From positions 62,001 through 126,000 of the forward strand of contig NZ_JAJDOP010000006.1 in NCBI RefSeq assembly GCF_020595095.1: a DNA stretch of 64,000 nucleotides, written 5' to 3'. Source of the stretch: Microvirga rosea (GTDB lineage Bacteria > Pseudomonadota > Alphaproteobacteria > Rhizobiales > Beijerinckiaceae). Both the position numbers and the translations under genes were made by a program. Of this stretch, positions 1 through 8,998 are shown one piece after another. Below the pieces are notes generated by a model. It saw only the letters and a list, made by a program, of their open reading frames with translations. It was not told where the DNA came from and did no database searches. How positions within the stretch are numbered: the first letter of the stretch is position 1; each line of letters opens with the position of its first letter.

Positions 1-59
1 CCAGCGGAAAGAAAGATGCAATATTACACTTGCGGTTGCGGCTAAAGTATACTGGGCGA

Positions 60-89
60 TTGAGTAAAGTGAAATCTTTACACTATAGC
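60..89 (+). promoter_or_regulatory. Candidate promoter of the exporter operon
   Basis: The first 132 bases hold no gene and are noticeably AT-rich compared with the rest of the window. A TTGAGT hexamer (60-65) lies 18 bases before TATAGC (84-89), which would start transcription about 35-40 bases before the first exporter gene. The match to sigma-70 hexamers is only partial (4 of 6 each), so this is a guess based on position. Confidence 0.3.
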
Positions 90-132
90 TAATACACTTA
101 TTATTCACATACTTCACCTGCCGCGGTTGCAA

Positions 133-1392
133 ATGCTTGAAACGAAGTCCCCGCCTTTCGGAGTGAGGGAAGAGCCTATTCGGGATCCGGAACAGCTCAA
201 CCGCGCCCTTCATCTGACGTCACCCTCGACCTGGATCGCCCTGGCGATCCTGGGGTTATGCGTCGTCACGATCCTGGGCTGGGGCATCCTCGGCCGTCTC
301 TCCTTCTATACGCAGGGAATGGGCATCATCCTGATGCAGCGTGGCGTGGTGTTCGACATTGCCGCGACGTCCACCGGAACGGTGAACACCATTCATGTGA
401 AGGTCGGCCAACAGGTGGAGAAGGGCGACTTGCTGTTCACCATCCAGCAGGATGAGTTGGCCGCGAGACGTCAATCGGCGGCTCAAGCGCTCAAGCAGCA
501 GCAGGATGCCCTGGCGACGTACCAGGCGTCCTCCCAGGCGGATATCGCACGCCGCAAGGCCAATCTTGCGCAGCAGCTCCAGTCCATGCAGTCGAGCCTG
601 AAGGATGCGCAGAGCAATTTGGCGCAACTCCAGGATATCTATGCGGGCCTGCAGCAGGAGCTTCAGCGCGGCTACACCACGAGACCGCAAGTCCAGGCGG
701 CCTTTGATCGCATGACGTCAGTGCAATCGTCGATCCGGGACATGAACGACAGAATGGCGTCGCTCCAGACGCAGCAGATCGAGTTTGAAGACGATGTCGC
801 GCGGAATGTCGCCGACCTGCAGATGAAGGTGACGAGTGCCCAGGGCTCGCTGCGAGACCTGGACGTACAGCTCGAATTCGGCGGCTTGATCCGCAGTCCC
901 TCGAAGGGCTTCGTGACGGAGATTTCGACACAGCAGAATGCGATCGTTTCCTCCTCCAGTCAGTTGGCGGTTGTCGAGACGGGCGAAGAAGCGCTCGTCG
1001 TGCATGCCTATCTTCCGATTTCGGGCGGAAAGCGCGTCCTGGTCGGCATGGATGCTCAGATCAGTCCAACATCCGTCGAGCGTGACATATACGGCTCTCT
1101 TCGTGGGCGTGTCACAAGCGTTAGTGCCTTGCCGGTGACACACCAGGGTCTGATGAATGTCATTGGCGACGAGACGCTCGTATCGCAACTCATGGCAGGC
1201 GGGGCTCCCATCGAGGTGCAGCTGAGCCTCGAAAGTGATCCCAACACACCGAGCCGTCTCAAGTGGACGTCATCCTCCGGCCCGCCCGTGCAGATTACTC
1301 CGGGTACGACAGCCCAGGCCATGATCAGGGTGCAGCGGGAACGGCCGATCTCTCTGGTCATCCCGCTTGCGCAGACTTGGCTCGACCTATGA
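133..1392 (+). CDS. HlyD-family adaptor of an NHLM-type peptide exporter
   Basis: A 419-residue membrane-fusion protein. After a short cytoplasmic N-terminus there is one membrane segment at about residues 36-56, then a biotinyl-lipoyl-like half motif (TGTVNTIHVKVGQQVEKGD), a long Gln/Ala-rich coiled coil (about 110-240) and a beta-barrel C-terminus. This is the layout of the NHLM bacteriocin system secretion protein, which links the inner-membrane ABC transporter to the outer envelope. I place the start at ATG 133; an upstream in-frame TTG at 127 adds two residues. The stop overlaps the next ATG by four bases (ATGA), the first of three such overlaps, so four proteins are translationally coupled. 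Its role in exporting the peptide encoded at 11177 is inferred from the neighbours. Confidence 0.88.
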   Translation: MLETKSPPFGVREEPIRDPEQLNRALHLTSPSTWIALAILGLCVVTILGWGILGRLSFYTQGMGIILMQRGVVFDIAATSTGTVNTIHVKVGQQVEKGDLLFTIQQDELAARRQSAAQALKQQQDALATYQASSQADIARRKANLAQQLQSMQSSLKDAQSNLAQLQDIYAGLQQELQRGYTTRPQVQAAFDRMTSVQSSIRDMNDRMASLQTQQIEFEDDVARNVADLQMKVTSAQGSLRDLDVQLEFGGLIRSPSKGFVTEISTQQNAIVSSSSQLAVVETGEEALVVHAYLPISGGKRVLVGMDAQISPTSVERDIYGSLRGRVTSVSALPVTHQGLMNVIGDETLVSQLMAGGAPIEVQLSLESDPNTPSRLKWTSSSGPPVQITPGTTAQAMIRVQRERPISLVIPLAQTWLDL

Positions 1393-3584
1393 CGGCCGGA
1401 ATTCTCTCCGGGTTTCCTTTTCTGCAGCAGAGCAACCGTGTCTCCACGCCCACAGTCCTGCAGATGGAGGCGATGGAATGCGGCGCCGCGGTTCTCGGCA
1501 TCATCCTTGGCTATTACAAGCGGTTTGTGCCTCTCGAGGAACTGCGGGTGGCCTGCGGTGTTTCGCGGGACGGGGTTCGGATCGGCAATATTCTGCGGGC
1601 CGCCACGCAATACGGCATGAAGGGCGGCGGATTGCAGCTCAGCGCCGAACAGGCTCTCCAACTGAAACCGCCCTTCATTGCCTATTGGGACGCCAACCAC
1701 TTCGTCGTTGTCGAAGGGGCGAATTCTCATAAGGTCTTCATCAACGATCCCGCGTTCGGGCGGCGCAGCATCGGCCGAAAGGACTTTACGGAGGCCTTTT
1801 CCAACGTCGTTCTACGTCTGGAGCCCGGCCCCGAATTCAAGCCAGGTGGAAGACGCGGTCATCTCCTGTCGACGCTCTATGCCTGGACCGACGGCTCACG
1901 CCCGGCTCTCTCGGTCATTGTCGCGGTCACGCTGCTGCTCGTTCTGCCGAGCGTTCTGCTGCCCGCGTTTCTCAAGGTCTTCATCGATGAAATCCTCGTC
2001 AGGGGATTTCGCTCGTGGCTGTTCCCGCTCCTGATCGGCTTCATCCTGGCGGCCTTGTTGAGCGGCGCACTGACCTGGCTGCAGCAAACGATGCTTCTGC
2101 GGTTGCAGATGAAATTCGCCATCACGATCGCAACGCGGTTCATGTGGCATATGTTGCGCCTCCCGATCATGTTCTTCAAGGAGCGGTATGCGGGGGACGT
2201 GGCATCGCGGATGCAATCGGCCAACCATCTCGCATTGCTGCTATCGGGCCCGCTCCCCACCATGGTGGTCAACGGTTTCACCGCGGTCGGCTATGGGCTC
2301 ATCATGAGCCTCTACAGTTTGCCGCTCACTCTGATCGCCGGAGGCCTGACGGCGCTCAATGCAGTCGCGGTCCGCCTGATGCAGCGCCGATTGCGCGATC
2401 TGAATGCCTCCTTGCTCAATACCAGCGCCAAGGCCTCGGGCGCGGCGATGGCGGGTCTGCGATCCCTCGACAGCATCAAAGCGGCAGGCACGGAGAGTGA
2501 TTTCTTTCGGGTCTGGTCCGGATACCAGACAAACAGTCTCAATACGTCGCAGGAGCTGGGGCGAACCTCGGTGGCGTTAAGCACCGTTCCTTCAGTTCTC
2601 AGCCACGTGACCACGGCGCTCGTTCTTGGAGTCGGAGCGCTACTGATCATCGACGGACGTATGAGCATCGGTGGACTTGTGGCTTTCCAGATGCTCCTTG
2701 GATACTTCGTCGGCCCTATTCAGCAGCTCATCGGGTTCGCGTCCCAGCTCCAGGAGGCAAGCGGCCATATGAGCCGTCTCGACGACGTGCTCAAGAGTCC
2801 TGTCGATCCGATGCTGACAACGGCTCCCGAGCCATCAGCCCTGCAGGATGGAGCGACGAGACTGCTGACCGGTGATATCGAGCTGCGTAACGTCTCTTTC
2901 GCCTTCGGCAGCCTCGATGAGCCGTTTATGAAGGACATCAACATCCGGATCCGGCCTGGGCAGAGAGTCGCAATCGTTGGTCGCAGCGGCAGCGGCAAGT
3001 CGACATTGCTTCGCCTCCTCCTGGGCCTCTACCGTCCGAGCGCTGGCTCCGTCCTCTTCGATGCTCAGCCGATTGAAAAGACGCCGAGGGAGGTCCTGAC
3101 GGCCTCCATCGCCTGGGTCGACCAGGACATTTACCTTTTTGAGGGCACGATTGCCGAGAACCTGACGCTCTGGGATCCCGTCACGCCATGGGAGGCGGTG
3201 GTGCAGGCCGCGAAAGATGCCTGCATCCATGACATGATCATGAGCCGCACGGGCGGATATGACGGAAAGGTCCTAGAGGGCGGAGGCAATTTCAGCGGTG
3301 GGCAGCGACAGCGGCTCGAAATTGCCCGGGCCCTCGCACGGCAGCCCTCCATCCTCGTTCTCGACGAGGCGACAGCCGCTCTCGACACCTATACGGAGGC
3401 TCTGATCGACAGCAATATCCGGCGCCGCGGAATGACGTGCATCATCGTGGCGCATCGCCTGAGCACGATCCGTGATGCGGACGAAATCGTTGTGATCAAG
3501 GACGGTGCCATCGCGGAGCGAGGGACGCATCATGAACTTGTCGCCGCGAATGGCGAATACGCCGAGCTGATTGCGGCATCATGA
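1389..3584 (+). CDS. NHLM-type ABC transporter with C39 leader peptidase
   Basis: A 731-residue PCAT (peptidase-containing ABC transporter). Residues 18-140 form a C39 double-glycine peptidase with Cys31 (MECGAA), His104 (DANHFVVVE) and Asp120 (INDPAF) as the expected catalytic triad. About 165-440 is a six-helix ABC exporter domain. The C-terminal ATPase has Walker A GRSGSGKST near 530, signature FSGGQRQR near 634 and Walker B ILVLDEA near 656. The peptidase removes leaders after Gly-Gly while the ABC unit exports the core, which fits the IAGG site of the precursor at 11177. An open frame extends upstream to 1263, but ATG 1389 overlaps the adaptor stop and places the C39 motif at its usual distance from the N-terminus. 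It overlaps the next gene by four bases. Confidence 0.93.
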   Translation: MTAGILSGFPFLQQSNRVSTPTVLQMEAMECGAAVLGIILGYYKRFVPLEELRVACGVSRDGVRIGNILRAATQYGMKGGGLQLSAEQALQLKPPFIAYWDANHFVVVEGANSHKVFINDPAFGRRSIGRKDFTEAFSNVVLRLEPGPEFKPGGRRGHLLSTLYAWTDGSRPALSVIVAVTLLLVLPSVLLPAFLKVFIDEILVRGFRSWLFPLLIGFILAALLSGALTWLQQTMLLRLQMKFAITIATRFMWHMLRLPIMFFKERYAGDVASRMQSANHLALLLSGPLPTMVVNGFTAVGYGLIMSLYSLPLTLIAGGLTALNAVAVRLMQRRLRDLNASLLNTSAKASGAAMAGLRSLDSIKAAGTESDFFRVWSGYQTNSLNTSQELGRTSVALSTVPSVLSHVTTALVLGVGALLIIDGRMSIGGLVAFQMLLGYFVGPIQQLIGFASQLQEASGHMSRLDDVLKSPVDPMLTTAPEPSALQDGATRLLTGDIELRNVSFAFGSLDEPFMKDINIRIRPGQRVAIVGRSGSGKSTLLRLLLGLYRPSAGSVLFDAQPIEKTPREVLTASIAWVDQDIYLFEGTIAENLTLWDPVTPWEAVVQAAKDACIHDMIMSRTGGYDGKVLEGGGNFSGGQRQRLEIARALARQPSILVLDEATAALDTYTEALIDSNIRRRGMTCIIVAHRLSTIRDADEIVVIKDGAIAERGTHHELVAANGEYAELIAAS

Positions 3585-6367
3585 GCATCCTTGACAACAT
3601 CCTTGGGCAGGACAAGCTCGACGAAATCCTGACTGAAGGTTGGGCGGAACCGGCTGCAGGTCTGGCAAAGTCTCTCGGTATCGGAGGTAAGCGCAAGATC
3701 GTCGGAGGAAGGGATGCCTTCCCTCTGATCGGAGCCGGACGTTGCTGGCTCGTACTGTCCGGGACCGTGGATTTGTTTTGGGAGGATGCCGCCGGCCGCC
3801 TGTTCCTGGCTGAGATCGAGGCCGGTGGCCTTCTGGACGCCGTGATGGCGCAGAATGGGCCCGGACGGATTCTCGCGGTGCCCTCCGAGGAAGCGGAGAT
3901 CGTCGAAACCACGCGCGGCGCGCTCTATGCGCTGCACCTCGGGCAGGCGGGCGGAGATAAGTTCGTTCAAGCCTGGAGCATCTGGCTCGCCGCGATGAAA
4001 GGTTTTCTTCAGCGCGGCGTCATGGTCCAACCGCCGAATGATCCTCAAATAACGACAGCCGCGTGGGATGGGCCCCTGGACCGGCTGAATGCAACCCTTG
4101 TCGCGAGTGCTACGGCAGCGCGTGAGACTGTCCTTCGAACACGCCTTCAGCGCATCAGGCAGTCACAGAACACGACCGCGCACGATTTCACGAAGGGGCT
4201 TGCAAGCGTTGCTGGCATCTTCGACCGCGATGTCCCCGGCGGGACCGGCATCGAGCAGATCAGTCTGGCCGACGCGGCCGGAATCGTCGTGCGCGCTCTG
4301 AAAATTGAACAGGATGTCATCACGCCGGATGCGATGGACACGTTGCCCGAAACCGAGGCGATTCAGATTTTCGCCCAGGACAACGGTTTGCAAATCCGCA
4401 CCATTGAACTGGACGAGGCATGGTGGACGCAGGACCACGGGCCGCTTCTCGCATTCCAGAATCCGGGGCGGCGCCCTTGCGCGCTGCTTCCGGCGCCGCG
4501 GAACCGCTATTGGATCTGCACCGGCAATGCCCGAAGGCTCGTGGATGCCAAAGTCGCCGAGACGATCGATCCGAGCGCCTATGCGTTTTATCCACCGCTG
4601 CCGTCGGGGGCGCTGACGCCGTGGCGCATCTTCCGGTTCGGACTCGGCGGCGGGCATCTCGACGCTCGCAACATCATCGCATGCATGATCGTGGGAGGAC
4701 TTCTGTCTCTCGTCACGCCGCTTGCCATCGGCTGGCTCATGAATCCGATCATCCCAGGCGCCGAGCGGGATCAGGTTTATGTGGTCATTCTTCTGCTGAT
4801 CACGACAGGCGTCTCAGCCGCCCTCACCACCGTCATTCAATCCCTGGCGACCGTTCGTCTGGAGGGGCGAATAGACAACCGGGTTCAGGCGGCGGTGTGG
4901 ATTAGGCTCCTGAACCTGCCTGCCGCCTTTTTCAGGGACTACACGGCGGGAGATCTCGCAAACCGCGCCGACAGCATCAACGGCATGCGTCAGATCGTCG
5001 GTCAGTCCCTGAGCCTGTTCCTCGTCAGCGGCATAGGAGCCGTGTTCAGCTTCGGGCTCATGGCGTATTACGATTGGCATGTTGCCGTTATCGTGCTTAT
5101 CGCCTGCGCCATATTCGGGGCCGTGACCTATGTGGTTGGCCGTCAGGTTCTGACCTATAACCGGCAGACTCTCGACATGGGAGGGCGGATTCAGGGCCTG
5201 ATCCTGCAGATGCTCGGCTCTATTGCAAAGCTGCGGGTCGCGGGTGCCGAGCGCCGGGCATTCCTGCAATGGCTCGACCTTTACCGGCGCAGCATCGACA
5301 TTTCCTTGCGTCAGCGGACACTCAATAATCGCCTGCTGATTTTTCGTTCGATGTTCGAATATCTGATCCCCCTGATCGTGCTCGTGGTGATCGGATACCA
5401 GATGGGGATCCTGCTCGCCTTCTTTCACTGGGACGATGCGGTTTCCAACGCGACGGCGACTCCACCGCTCAGCACGGCCGAGTTCGTCAGCTTTAACGTC
5501 GCTCTGGGGCAGTTCCTGGGATCTGCTTTTTCCTCGACGAAAGGCACTCTGCTCCTCGTGATGCTGAAGCCCCTCTACGATCGGGTGAGGCCGATCCTCA
5601 TGGCCGAGGAGGAGCAGCGCATCAGCCATGGGCATTTGGCTCCGATCAAGGGAGAGATCGAGTTTCGGGATGTTTCCTTCCGCTATGGCCCCGAGGAGCC
5701 GCTCGTGCTGCGCCAGCTGTCCTTTGTCGCGGAGAAGGGCAAGGTGACGGCGGTCGTCGGTCCTTCAGGCGCCGGAAAGTCTTCCGTCGTTCGCCTGCTC
5801 CTTGGCTTCGAAACGCCCGAAACGGGCTCCGTTCTGGTGGACGGAAATGATATCCGCTTTATCAACCGCTGGGATCTGCGGCGTCAGTTCGGCGTCGTTC
5901 TTCAGGATGGCGGCCTTCTGAGCGCGTCCATCTACGACAATGTCGCGGCAGGTTTGCCGTTCTCGACCGAAGAGGTATTGGCGGCTCTACGCGCGGCGGG
6001 ACTCGAGGACGATATCAAGGCTTGGCCGATGGGCCTGAGGACCGTGATCGGGGACAGCTCGTCCGAGATTTCCCGCGGCCAACGGCAGCGCCTGATGATC
6101 GCCCGCGCCATCATCCGCAAGCCCCGTGTCCTGATCTTCGACGAAGCCACGAGCGCTCTTGATAACGTGGTTCAAATGAAGGTGACCCAGAATCTGAAGG
6201 CCCTCGACTGTACCCAGATCATCATAGCCCACCGCCTCTCGACGATCATCGATGCGGATAAGATCGTCGTTCTCGACGCGGGACGTATCGTCGAGGCGGG
6301 GACCTACACGGAGCTCTTGGAGAAGAATGGCCTTTTCGCGCGGCTCGTGGAGCGTCAGGTCGAATGA
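3581..6367 (+). CDS. NHLM-type ABC transporter, second ATP-binding subunit
   Basis: A 928-residue ABC exporter that always accompanies the C39 transporter in NHLM systems. Its first ~340 residues are a distinctive N-terminal region without peptidase motifs; in part it resembles a cyclic-nucleotide-binding-type beta roll (about 40-130). It is followed by a six-helix membrane domain (about 355-650) and an ATPase with Walker A GPSGAGKSS near 726, a shortened signature ISRGQRQR near 830 and Walker B VLIFDEA near 852. It most likely pairs with the upstream subunit as a heterodimer, or acts as a dedicated partner in leader handling; the exact role of this family is not established. The start ATG overlaps the previous stop, and its own stop overlaps the methyltransferase start. 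Confidence 0.9.
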   Translation: MSILDNILGQDKLDEILTEGWAEPAAGLAKSLGIGGKRKIVGGRDAFPLIGAGRCWLVLSGTVDLFWEDAAGRLFLAEIEAGGLLDAVMAQNGPGRILAVPSEEAEIVETTRGALYALHLGQAGGDKFVQAWSIWLAAMKGFLQRGVMVQPPNDPQITTAAWDGPLDRLNATLVASATAARETVLRTRLQRIRQSQNTTAHDFTKGLASVAGIFDRDVPGGTGIEQISLADAAGIVVRALKIEQDVITPDAMDTLPETEAIQIFAQDNGLQIRTIELDEAWWTQDHGPLLAFQNPGRRPCALLPAPRNRYWICTGNARRLVDAKVAETIDPSAYAFYPPLPSGALTPWRIFRFGLGGGHLDARNIIACMIVGGLLSLVTPLAIGWLMNPIIPGAERDQVYVVILLLITTGVSAALTTVIQSLATVRLEGRIDNRVQAAVWIRLLNLPAAFFRDYTAGDLANRADSINGMRQIVGQSLSLFLVSGIGAVFSFGLMAYYDWHVAVIVLIACAIFGAVTYVVGRQVLTYNRQTLDMGGRIQGLILQMLGSIAKLRVAGAERRAFLQWLDLYRRSIDISLRQRTLNNRLLIFRSMFEYLIPLIVLVVIGYQMGILLAFFHWDDAVSNATATPPLSTAEFVSFNVALGQFLGSAFSSTKGTLLLVMLKPLYDRVRPILMAEEEQRISHGHLAPIKGEIEFRDVSFRYGPEEPLVLRQLSFVAEKGKVTAVVGPSGAGKSSVVRLLLGFETPETGSVLVDGNDIRFINRWDLRRQFGVVLQDGGLLSASIYDNVAAGLPFSTEEVLAALRAAGLEDDIKAWPMGLRTVIGDSSSEISRGQRQRLMIARAIIRKPRVLIFDEATSALDNVVQMKVTQNLKALDCTQIIIAHRLSTIIDADKIVVLDAGRIVEAGTYTELLEKNGLFARLVERQVE

Positions 6368-7893
6368 CGTCGGCGCTCTCCTCGGCCTGGTCGACCTTAT
6401 GTCATCATTGCGATGGCATCGCCTTGGGGACGACGCTGGAAACCCTCTACGAGGCCGGCGTCCTTGAGCGTCTGAGGCAGACGCCGATGTCGGCCCAGGA
6501 AATGTCTCGACATTTTGGCCTTTCCTCCGGCTTCGCCGCACTTGCCGGGAAGCTGCTCCAATCTCAGGCCCTTGTAGAATATGGCGGCGGAATTTTTCAT
6601 CTTTCAGGGACCGGGAAGGATGCTCTTGAGCATCCCCGTTCGTTTCTCGGCATGCGGGCGCGCATCGGACAGGCCACGGCGCTTCTGGAGGCGCTGATTG
6701 CAGGTGGCGGAAATGAGCCGGCGGGTGGGATTGATCTTGCGTTCTTGAAAGATGGCGGCCTGTCTGAGCGATGGCGCCAGCAGGCCTTGGGCCCTCTTGC
6801 GGCCGTTGCATGGTTTGGACTTGATCGCCGGGGAATCCTACAGAAATTCAAGGACGATCCTTACCGTCCGGCGGATGCTGCGGAAAAGGCCGCTCTGAAG
6901 ATCCAGGAGGCTGTTGGGTGGATCGCCTTTGATGCGAACGGGAATGCCCACGTTACCGAGACGGGACGGGCCGCCCTCAATTTTGCAGTCCAGTATGCAT
7001 ATCCCATCTGCTACCTGCCGACTTTCGCTTCCGTGCCCGCGCTTCTCCACACGGGAAAACAATTGCCGCGCGTCAACGGCGAGGAAACCCATGTGGATCG
7101 CTCTCTCGATATCGCGTTCAGCGGAGCCGTATTCTCAAAGACCTGCCGCGATCCCTTCTTCGATATGGCGCTTCCCCTGTTCGATGGCGCGGCAGGCGAG
7201 CAGCCTGTTGCGATCGTCGATACCGGATCGGGCGACGGAACCGTTCTCAGGAGCCTCTTCGAAGCTGTACGGACGCGAACCCAGCGAGGACAGGTTCTCG
7301 ACCGGCATCCGCTTGTTCTTGTCGGGGTGGAGGTCAATGAGGTGGCTCGCCGAGCGACGGAGGAGCGTCTCTCGGAACTCGGAGTTCCCGTGAGGGCCAT
7401 TCTTGGCGATATCGGAGACCCGAGACACATTGCTGTGGCGCTCACCGCATTGGAGATCGATCCGATGCGAGTCCTGCATGTCAACAAGTCCGTCATTCAC
7501 AATCGGACATTCCTGGTGCCCGAATATCGCTATGCTGCGCCTGAAACCAAGGCAGTGTTCACACGTCCCGGCGGCGATTTGATCGCGCCCGATCTTCTTT
7601 TCTCGAATCTCGTAGAGTTTTTTGCCGATTGGAAGCCTTTTCTCGGCCGCCACGGGATGATTTCCATAGAGGCCCATACGGTCGCGCCTGAGCGCGCCGC
7701 TTCCCGCATCGGCGGAAATCTCATTACCCTGCTCGATGCCGCTCATGGTTACTCGACGCAATATCTCGTGGAGATCGACGTTCACCGAAAAGCACAAGAT
7801 CTTGCGGGCATCCGACGCCTTGCGCAGCATGACATCGGCGCCGCAATGGTCGGGGCGCCCATCATGTCGATCGACCATCTCCACCATGGATAG
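6364..7893 (+). CDS. AprA-like class I SAM methyltransferase
   Basis: A 509-residue protein. Residues 20-90 look like the winged-helix segment found in O-methyltransferases (ETLYEAGVLERL, LSGTGKDALE). A large insert follows, then a Rossmann methyltransferase core starting with the SAM-binding loop VDTGSGDG at 285-292. Gly-Asp and Val-Asn-Lys-Ser motifs downstream (GDIGDP, HVNKSVIHN) match the AprA/MT2-like group known from polyketide pathways. It is the last gene of the exporter operon, overlapping the ABC gene by four bases. That position suggests a tailoring role on the exported peptide, for example O-, N- or C-methylation; this is inference. The 3' end overlaps the convergent acyltransferase gene by about 32 bases. 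Confidence 0.75.
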   Translation: MTSALSSAWSTLCHHCDGIALGTTLETLYEAGVLERLRQTPMSAQEMSRHFGLSSGFAALAGKLLQSQALVEYGGGIFHLSGTGKDALEHPRSFLGMRARIGQATALLEALIAGGGNEPAGGIDLAFLKDGGLSERWRQQALGPLAAVAWFGLDRRGILQKFKDDPYRPADAAEKAALKIQEAVGWIAFDANGNAHVTETGRAALNFAVQYAYPICYLPTFASVPALLHTGKQLPRVNGEETHVDRSLDIAFSGAVFSKTCRDPFFDMALPLFDGAAGEQPVAIVDTGSGDGTVLRSLFEAVRTRTQRGQVLDRHPLVLVGVEVNEVARRATEERLSELGVPVRAILGDIGDPRHIAVALTALEIDPMRVLHVNKSVIHNRTFLVPEYRYAAPETKAVFTRPGGDLIAPDLLFSNLVEFFADWKPFLGRHGMISIEAHTVAPERAASRIGGNLITLLDAAHGYSTQYLVEIDVHRKAQDLAGIRRLAQHDIGAAMVGAPIMSIDHLHHG

Positions 7894-8998
7894 GTTGAGA
7901 GCGGTTTTTAAGGAAATCTGCCAGAAGCGGTTCCAAACTGGCGAAGTCATAGAGAAATGCCCCATGACCGATGGCGCTGTTCAAGACCTCGTGGCGGACC
8001 GGGACGGCCCGAGGCGCAAGAGCCACGCGGATTTCGTCCATCTCCTGAGGCGGATAGCGCCAATCGGCGCTGTAGCTGACGAGCAGGAGTGGAGAGGTAA
8101 AGCGCCCGAGCGCCGCTGCAACGCTCCCGTACTCTCGGGATAGATCGAAGTAGTCTATGGCGCGGGTGAGATAAATCAGGGCATTGGCATCGAGATTTCC
8201 GGCTGACGCATTGTGGTGAACGCGTGCCAGAAACTCCTCAATGGCGAATTCAGGCTCGAGCGTATAGCGTAGCGGACGATCCTCGATGGTTCTGAGACCG
8301 AACTTACTCTGGAGAGTATCGCGGCTCATCCAGAACAATGCGCCTGTCATCGCCAACAACCCTAAACCGGCATTCGGGGGAGGGCCGTCATAATAGTCCC
8401 CGCGGTTCCATGCAGGGTCGCTGGTCAGTGCCGCGCGCAAGACGCTCCAGAGGGCGGTATTATGGGTGCTTGTCCTTGCCGTGGCGCTGATGAGCACTGA
8501 GCTCTCGACCTGGTCCGGATATTTCGACATCCATTCGAGAGCCTGAAAGCCTCCCATGCAACCGCCGATTACCGCATAGAGGCGTGTGATCCCGATCTGG
8601 TTCAGCAACTGGCGTTGCGCGGCTACCATATCGGCGATCGTGATCACCGGAAAGCGCATGCCATAAGGGCGCCCCGTCGTAGGATCGGGCGACATCGGCC
8701 CGGTACTCCCGCCGAAGCTGCCGATCACATTAGGGCAAATTACAAAAAAGCGATCCGTGTCGATCGCCAGGCCAGGGCCGATGGCCTGGCTCCACCAGCC
8801 TGCGCGTCCGCCTTGATGCCACGGCGGGCCGGCGGCGTGCTGATCGGCCGTAAGGCCATGAAGAAGAAGAACCGCATTATCCCGGTCTGGGGAGAGGGTG
8901 CCATATGTCTCAAAGGCGAGGTCCACCTGGGGAAGCACATTTCCCGATGTGAGTCCCAAAGGCTCTTCCAGCCTCACCGTCTCTCGAGCGATCTTCAT
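7862..8998 (-). CDS. MetX-like alpha/beta-hydrolase acyltransferase with Cys nucleophile
   Basis: A 378-residue member of the homoserine O-acetyltransferase family: N-terminal LLLHGLT, the family signature CPNVIGSFGGSTGP (88-101), the nucleophile elbow, and catalytic Asp312 (SADWRYPP) and His345 (GHGAFL). The elbow reads GGCMGG, so Cys147 replaces the usual serine, and the GHDAFL motif has lost its Asp. It is therefore probably not a housekeeping MetX. Its start codon shares one base with the stop of the B12 radical SAM gene (TGATG), so the two are translationally coupled. That points to acylation, or hydrolysis, of the peptide product or of an intermediate. An ordinary homoserine acetyltransferase role is possible but less likely from the context. 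Confidence 0.78.
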   Translation of the reverse strand: MKIARETVRLEEPLGLTSGNVLPQVDLAFETYGTLSPDRDNAVLLLHGLTADQHAAGPPWHQGGRAGWWSQAIGPGLAIDTDRFFVICPNVIGSFGGSTGPMSPDPTTGRPYGMRFPVITIADMVAAQRQLLNQIGITRLYAVIGGCMGGFQALEWMSKYPDQVESSVLISATARTSTHNTALWSVLRAALTSDPAWNRGDYYDGPPPNAGLGLLAMTGALFWMSRDTLQSKFGLRTIEDRPLRYTLEPEFAIEEFLARVHHNASAGNLDANALIYLTRAIDYFDLSREYGSVAAALGRFTSPLLLVSYSADWRYPPQEMDEIRVALAPRAVPVRHEVLNSAIGHGAFLYDFASLEPLLADFLKNRSQPIHGGDGRST

